This document shows, piece after piece, positions 1 to 4,600 of a DNA stretch of 5,121 nucleotides (positions are counted from its first letter, which is position 1; every line of letters begins with the position of its first letter). Below the pieces are notes generated by a model. It ran no database searches. It was not told the origin of the DNA and worked only from the letters and a program-made list of their open reading frames with translations. Made by a program: the position numbers and the translations under genes. The stretch comes from RGIG995 sp045543655 (GTDB taxonomy: Bacteria; Bacillota; Clostridia; Oscillospirales; UBA644), in contig JAZPXN010000016.1 in assembly GCA_045543655.1 (NCBI GenBank), forward strand, positions 1 through 5,121. Reading direction: 5' to 3'.

Positions 1-138
1 GTTCTTCAAACGAAAGTGTTTCGCATTTTCACTTCTCTTGGAGGTGTCTTCAAAAAGAATCTCAGATTCCCGGGCGGATTCCGCAGAATTCAATTCCAGA
101 TCTTCTTCAACAAGAAGCGCTTCTTTCATTTCGTTCAT
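1..138 (-). CDS. Start of a second RHS-type (DNRLRE-like) protein, cut by the window edge, without a signal peptide
   Basis: An ATG at 138 opens a frame of 46 codons that is still open at the left edge. It has a good RBS (AAAGGA at 151-146, 7-base spacer) and an in-frame stop (TGA) just upstream, so it cannot start earlier in this frame. The protein begins MNEMKEALLVEEDLELN and continues ILFEDTSKRSENAKHFRLKN. The block (S)KRxENxKHFRL is, from memory, typical of the stretch just after the signal peptide in large Clostridia RHS proteins with DNRLRE domains. Here no hydrophobic signal peptide precedes it, and none is visible in the other frames upstream. G+C (about 43%) is nearer the RHS backbone than the cargo genes. 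It may be a second RHS gene, or a silent or truncated copy; only 46 residues are visible. Confidence 0.6.
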   Translation of the reverse strand, partial: MNEMKEALLVEEDLELNSAESARESEILFEDTSKRSENAKHFRLKN

Positions 139-145
139 AAATATG

Positions 146-151
146 TCCTTT
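146..151 (-). promoter_or_regulatory. Ribosome binding site of the left-edge RHS-type gene
   Basis: AAAGGA on the minus strand, 7 bases before the ATG at 138. This site selects the ATG at 138 over the earlier ATG near 157, whose frame ends at a TGA within about 50 bases. Confidence 0.65.
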
Positions 152-177
152 CATAGCATGTTGTGTGTAGCAATGTG

Positions 178-199
178 TTTCGAAGGAAAGCCTCCGAAA
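178..199 (-). other. Hairpin in the presumed leader of the left-edge gene
   Basis: TTTCGGAGG pairs with CCTTCGAAA across a CTTT loop (9 bp, one G-U). No T tract follows on either strand, so it is not a terminator. The GGAGG in the stem is not followed by a usable start codon. Function unknown. Confidence 0.3.
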
Positions 200-214
200 A
201 ATCATTGCAAACAC

Positions 215-220
215 ATTATA
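215..220 (-). promoter_or_regulatory. Possible -10 box for the left-edge gene
   Basis: TATAAT on the minus strand lies between the terminator at 270-295 and the ATG at 138. I see no good -35 hexamer at 16-18 bases, so this is a weak call. If used, the leader would be about 70 bases long and would contain the hairpin at 178-199. Confidence 0.3.
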
Positions 221-269
221 TATCCTATTCCGGACAAATACGTTCCTATTTGGATCCCCGCATAAAAAT

Positions 270-295
270 AGTCTCCCGGAAAAATCCGGGAGACT
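270..295 (-). terminator. Strong rho-independent terminator after the membrane-protein gene
   Basis: A perfect 11-bp inverted repeat, AGTCTCCCGGA and TCCGGGAGACT, with a 4-base loop, is followed on the minus strand by ATTTTTAT. It sits about 135 bases after the stop of the membrane-protein gene and before the left-edge gene. A smaller hairpin (TGAATAA/TTATTCA, 302-321) lies just ahead of it. Confidence 0.85.
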
Positions 296-430
296 GTTTG
301 CTGAATAATAGCAATTATTCAATATGCAGATTTAGTAGAATAGAAGTGGGCGCATCACAGTGTTTTTTAATGCTTTTCACGAGAATAAAACTATTGCATA
401 TCCCATTTATGTGCCTTCTGTACTCTAAAA

Positions 431-874
431 TTAGGGGAGATATTCTATCACCTCACATATTTTTGTATTTGGATAATATCGGACAAGATATGTTTCATTT
501 ATCGTAACATCTCTTGTATATAAAACTATATATTCATCCTTGTCAATTAAATAGAATTTTGGGCGTCTGTATGTTATTTGACCATTTCCATCATAATCTC
601 GCTTCTTATACATAAAATCTGTAACTCTTGCTCGTTCTTCTATATAGGTTTGGTTTAGGACATAGTCCAAATCCTTACAACAACGCACAAAGAGGGTAAC
701 GCATAATCCCATAAGTGCAACGAGGATACAAAGAAATATGATGAACCATACAAGTCCATATTCTTTGTTTAGAAAAAACTTCTTTGAAAAGATAATACCA
801 AATACAATAATCAAAAAACATGCTATCGATCCAAGTAGCATTACTATGAATAACGCCCAAAAATCTTTTTCCAT
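431..874 (-). CDS. Small two-TM membrane protein with DUF3592-like tail; possible accessory or orphan immunity protein
   Basis: 147 residues, ATG start, TAA stop, with RBS GTGAGGG (887-881) 6 bases before the ATG. Two membrane segments are clear: residues about 6-29 (FWALFIVMLLGSIACFLIIV...) and 41-63 (LVWFIIFLCILVALMGLCVT...). They are followed by a soluble domain, 66-147, with ARVTDFMYKKRDYDG, RRPKFYLIDKDEYIVLY and ETYLVRYYPNTKICEVIEYLP. The tail order (A-x-V start, a middle Y/F strand, then G/E-x-Y-x-V-x-Y-x-P-N-x-K) resembles DUF3592-type membrane proteins of Gram-positives; I judged this by eye. The gene stands alone, with its own consensus promoter and terminator. G+C is about 28%, like the toxin tip and immunity gene. 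Location between two RHS genes suggests immunity or accessory function, possibly against a toxin no longer present. Function is unproven. Confidence 0.85.
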   Translation of the reverse strand: MEKDFWALFIVMLLGSIACFLIIVFGIIFSKKFFLNKEYGLVWFIIFLCILVALMGLCVTLFVRCCKDLDYVLNQTYIEERARVTDFMYKKRDYDGNGQITYRRPKFYLIDKDEYIVLYTRDVTINETYLVRYYPNTKICEVIEYLP

Positions 875-880
875 AACTTA

Positions 881-887
881 CCCTCAC
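881..887 (-). promoter_or_regulatory. Ribosome binding site of the membrane-protein gene
   Basis: GTGAGGG on the minus strand, 6 bases before the ATG at 874, fixes the start of the 147-residue protein and excludes the longer overlapping frames nearby. Confidence 0.75.
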
Positions 888-909
888 TGAAAGTAACTAT
901 ACATTGCTT

Positions 910-952
910 TATTATATGTATAATTATAGCATATATATTGAAGATTGTCAAC
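910..952 (-). repeat. 43-bp repeat copy A (intergenic), resembling RHS coding sequence
   Basis: It matches 3313-3355 at 38 of 43 positions without gaps (mismatches at 918, 919, 929, 934 and 937). Read in the RHS frame it would give VDNLQYICYNYTYN, against VDNLQNVCYNYEYN in the RHS protein. It contains the whole promoter at 923-951. No ORF uses this reading here. Confidence 0.8.
923..951 (-). promoter_or_regulatory. Perfect vegetative (sigma-A type) promoter of the membrane-protein gene
   Basis: On the minus strand, TTGACA (951-946), a 17-base spacer (945-929) ending in TGC, and TATAAT (928-923): both hexamers are exact consensus and an extended -10 TGn is present. Transcription would begin near 916, giving a leader of about 40 bases to the ATG at 874. 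It lies downstream of the immunity-gene terminator, so the next gene has its own transcription unit. Confidence 0.85.
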
Positions 953-1006
953 TTTGATGTTAAAAACGCATTATTGACTGAAAATCCGTGTCGATAACAA
1001 AAGTGC

Positions 1007-1030
1007 GTCCCCCGGAGTAATCCGGGGGAC
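1007..1030 (-). terminator. Rho-independent-type terminator after the immunity gene
   Basis: A perfect 10-bp inverted repeat, GTCCCCCGGA and TCCGGGGGAC, with a 4-base loop, starts 32 bases after the immunity stop. On the minus strand it is followed by GCACTTTTG, a short and slightly displaced T tract, so termination may be partial. It is closely related in sequence to the hairpin at 270-295. Confidence 0.7.
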
Positions 1031-1061
1031 TGAAAATAGACACAGGCTGTATTATGGAAAA

Positions 1062-1472
1062 TTAATTGTCCAAACACTCTTTAATACTTAAGAGATACTC
1101 AGTAATCTTTTTAAAATCGTCCCTAAGTTCCTCTTTATCTAAGCATACAATTGTTTTTCTGGGTATCTTTTTTTGAATTAATGCACAACCTGAACCTCCC
1201 AAGGAATAAAGAACGTCGTAATAACAAGATGTCTTTGGAACGTATATCAAATTTCTAGAACAATCAAGGATTTCAAATTCAACATAATAAGTTGTTGATA
1301 GCCAAGATTGATCTTTGCAATAATAAAATCTAGTGGTATAATCAAAATCAGAAAGAATGTTTTCGAGAGTTTTATATTCTTCCGTAGAGCAAATCTCATC
1401 GAGAAATTTATGATAGTAAACAGTCTCAAAAATTTCATCGTTTATAGTCTTTTGAATAGCATTGTCCACCAT
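1062..1472 (-). CDS. Putative immunity protein for the RHS toxin tip (unrecognised family)
   Basis: 136 residues, ATG start, TAA stop. The start lies inside the toxin gene, overlapping its last 31 bases in another frame, and is preceded by a strong RBS (AAAGGGG at 1484-1478, 5-base spacer), so translation is probably coupled to the toxin. The product has no signal peptide or membrane segment and is acidic (about 24 Asp/Glu against 16 Lys/Arg), opposite in charge to the basic toxin tip. It is rich in Tyr and Cys (for example TRFYYCKDQSW, TSCYYDVLYSLGGSGC) and ends in a helix-like acidic segment. I recognise no named family. Position immediately after an RHS toxin tip, small size, shared low G+C (about 31%) and complementary charge together indicate the cognate immunity protein, which would neutralise the toxin in the cytoplasm by binding it. 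That role is inferred from context. Confidence 0.8.
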   Translation of the reverse strand: MVDNAIQKTINDEIFETVYYHKFLDEICSTEEYKTLENILSDFDYTTRFYYCKDQSWLSTTYYVEFEILDCSRNLIYVPKTSCYYDVLYSLGGSGCALIQKKIPRKTIVCLDKEELRDDFKKITEYLLSIKECLDN

Positions 1473-1678
1473 GCAGTCCCCTTTCGACTACTTACACCTG
1501 TATTACTCCATTTGTTCAATTGCCAGTGATATTTATGTCCTTTGTGAATGTGATTATTATGAAATTCTAGACTTCGATATATTTTTCTGTTCTTGTTGAT
1601 TTGCTGGAATTTTACACCATAATAATCTGAGCCTTGCAATTTCCCAATCTCTTTTATTGAATGGATATTGAAAGAATT
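1442..1678 (-). other. C-terminal toxin tip of the RHS protein (about 78 residues, His-rich, possible metal-dependent nuclease)
   Basis: This is the variable end of the RHS protein, visible residues 1147-1225, beginning after the hydrophobic segment near SNSFNIHS. It is strongly basic (14 Lys/Arg against 3 Asp/Glu). It holds a histidine cluster, HNNHIHKGHKYHW at 1187-1199, with a Glu two residues before the first His, followed by QLNKW, and it ends in aromatic and basic residues (WWTMLFKRL). Clustered His with a nearby acid and a high positive charge suit a metal-dependent nuclease, as in the HNH/EndoVII-type toxins of polymorphic toxin systems. I cannot match it to a named family by eye. G+C in the coding strip 1501-1680 is about 29%, against about 48% just upstream. 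The toxin role is inferred from position; the nuclease idea is tentative. Confidence 0.65.
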
Positions 1679-4600
1679 AGAAACTGACGATATTAAGGTC
1701 CCCGCGGTCGCAATTGCCGCTGTTGCTACCAACAACCCATTATACACATGTTCGTTCATTCCCGCATCGATCATCCAGTTTCCATTTCCAGTTGCATCTT
1801 GAATTTCTGCAGACATGAAAGCTAACGAACCAGCCCCTGCAAGAACAGTAGAACCACCCGCAACTCCGGTGAATGCAGCACCGCTTGCGAAAGCTCCGGC
1901 AACTGCAATACCGCCACTTGCTAATGCAGCGATTCCTACCAATCCTAGACCAACAGCAGTTAGTGCACTATTATCAGACGCTAAACCTCCAATTGTTAAG
2001 CCAAACCCGACAAGTGCTACTGCGCCCAAAGCCACTGCTAATACAGGGAAGTTTCCACTTGAATCGATATAAAGTATCGGATTATTCCCACAGTAGGAAA
2101 ACAAGTTATAGTTGCAGAGTTCAGATCCTTCACCAAGGTAATCGAGACTGTCTGCGTTGATGAAGCGTCCGGTTTCGGGATCGTAATACCGAGATTCGAG
2201 GTAGTACAGCGAGGTTTCGGTATCGTAATAGTAGCTTCTGTAACGGAAGGGGTTGATATTCCAGATTTCATTATTCTTGTCATCTTCCGTAGGCGTGTGG
2301 TTGCCCCAGGCATCGTAGGTATAGGTCGCAACTTCGGTACCGTATGCATTGTGAATTGCGACAATATCGCCGAAGAAATTCTTGCGGTAATAGTAGTCTG
2401 CATTCTTGTAGCGGAACCCAATTACACCGTTAACTCCGTAATAATAGAGGATTTCGCCGTAGGTGTTGTTAAATTCCCGCAAAATACGGTTGCCGTCAAG
2501 GGTGTAATAGGTGTTGCCCTTCCGGTAACGAATGCCATCCGCACCGTAGGCAAAGGTTGTATCGCCGTAAGAGGCCAGTTGACGAACGTTCGTCCAAGTC
2601 AAGGTCTTCCCCTTGTACAAGGTGGGGTTGCCGAGACCGTCGTATTCAATGGGAAGTCCGTTGTAGGAAGTCAGAAGATCCTTCCAACCGCCAACGTCTT
2701 CATACTTATATTCAATGCTTCCCTTTTTGACAATATTCCCGCCGGCATCATACTGATAGATCAGGCCGTCCTCGCTGACCAGACGGTTCAGACCGTCATA
2801 GGAATAAGAGTGCAGAGACGTTCCTTCTGTCCAAGTTCCGTTCTGATAAGTCCGGGGAATAATTTCAATAACATTCCCGTTCTCATCATAGCGGAAGGAT
2901 TCGGAATACCACTGATTATTAACGTAGGTGGAAAAGGCACTTACGTATTCGGTCATAGAACCTTCATTATATCCGGTATCGCAGGGCATGTATTGATACA
3001 AATCCTGCAGGAACAGCTCCTTCGTTCCCGTATCGGGATTGTTCCGGTACAAATTGCGGGCGAAGGGCAGTTCTCCATACTGCTGAACCTTATCTTCATA
3101 ACGGCCAAAGACCGCAACGCCGACGATTTTATCATCAGGATAGGTAGCGGAGTCGGAAGATTTATCGTAAGTGTAATCGTAATTCACGCAACCGTAACGG
3201 TTGTCGATCTTCTGCAACACTCTGCCGTGTTCGTCGTATTCAAAATACTGCTTCCCGAGGCTTTCGTTATTGCTCAACTGAACCGTATCAATGCTATGCA
3301 GCGTACCGTCGCTATTATATTCATAATTATAACATACATTTTGAAGATTGTCAACCAATTTCTTAATGTTGTTGAATCCATCGTACTGCGCAGTGGAAAC
3401 GGTCACGCCATTGATGGTCTTTTTTGTCGGATTTCCGCGGCTATTGGTAATAACCTTCGTAGAATAGCCATTGCCGAAATTCGTTGTTACGGCGCTGGAT
3501 GCTCCGTCTGCATAGGTACGAGTAATCAAAGTGCGATTGGCGGCGGTAACCTTGCTTACTCTACCCAGAGGATCGTAATCAAAACTATAACAGAATCCGT
3601 TATGGGTAACTCCGGTCAGATAATCTGTTCCGGGACAATAAGTAAAGTTATTAGAAATATCCCCGTTTCGTTCCACGTCTTTTGCCGTAAGCCCAGTCAA
3701 TAGATCCCTTGTATTGTAGGGTGCATAGGAATATTCTTGCGTATTGGGATCCATCCTGTTGGTAAGCAGGGTGCCGGAAGAATCGTACACATACTGAGTC
3801 TTCTTGCCTCGGGTATCATAAGAAGCCAGGAGGGATCCGTTGGTGCTGTTATATTCCCATTTCGTAAGAAGACTGTTATCGGAATCGTCATCAGGACCTT
3901 GTTTCGGATAATAATACTTCTTAGTTAAATTACCGAAGGGATCATAAAAATAGTTGGTTACATTACCACGGAAATCTTTCGTTGTAGAAACAGAATGATT
4001 GCTATATTTTGTATAGGAATAGAAATAATCATCATAAGTTCCTTCCATCGGAATCGCAGTCATTACTGCATCGCCGTTATCATCGAAGTAGGTGTGAGAT
4101 ACCTGAGTGCCGTCGTAAGAAGTAATACACCTGGTGAGAGTTGCGCTATGGTCAATAATATACGAGCCCATATTCAATCCGTATTCAATTTCGGTCAGAG
4201 TTCCTTTTGTTTCGGTCAGACGGACATTGGAAACATAGCAGACACCGGTGTTATAAGAGAAATCTACCCGTACCGTAGCGGAAGAAGGCGTTTTTCCGTG
4301 AGGAATCTCCAAAGGAATAGCCACAAACTGCCACCCAGAGTACGAACTGTCGTATTGTTCTGTTTTCCGAACGGGGGAAGATTCCCCTTCATAATAAATG
4401 CTCGCACAGAGTTCAAATTTAACAGACCCGGAAGAATTCATTGCGGTCGGTGCCTTTACCCAGGCAGAAGCAACCAAGACATTGCCGGTAACCAAGGGAT
4501 AGCCAAGATCCGTACTTTGCTGAAGCCATTTGTACCCCCGAATCCCCGTATTATCCATCTTGTAAGATCGGAATCCGGACTGATATCCGGAACTTACGAT

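Noticed and set aside
107..322. 71-codon minus-strand frame overlapping the left-edge gene
   Set aside because: It passes through the terminator hairpin and ends in a different frame inside the start of the RHS-type gene; composition and RBS both favour the ATG at 138.
315..449. A stop-free stretch of about 45 codons on the minus strand after the membrane-protein gene (ends ILLNLHIE)
   Set aside because: No start codon with an RBS and no recognisable similarity. The gene-free region 139-430 otherwise holds only the small hairpins, the terminator at 270-295 and a weak -10 box.
38..507. Plus-strand frames of 75 and 114 codons at the left end
   Set aside because: They are antisense to the left-edge gene and cross the terminator; Ser/Ile-rich products without domains or RBS.
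844..1077. A 77-codon minus-strand frame spanning the intergenic region
   Set aside because: It runs through the terminator hairpin and the consensus promoter and overlaps the true start of the membrane-protein gene; no RBS.
2297..3703. A 468-codon open frame on the plus strand
   Set aside because: It lies wholly antisense to the clear RHS coding region. Its product is low-complexity in Ile/Val with no recognisable domain. Codon bias of the YD repeats (TAY, GGN, GAY) leaves few antisense stops in this frame.
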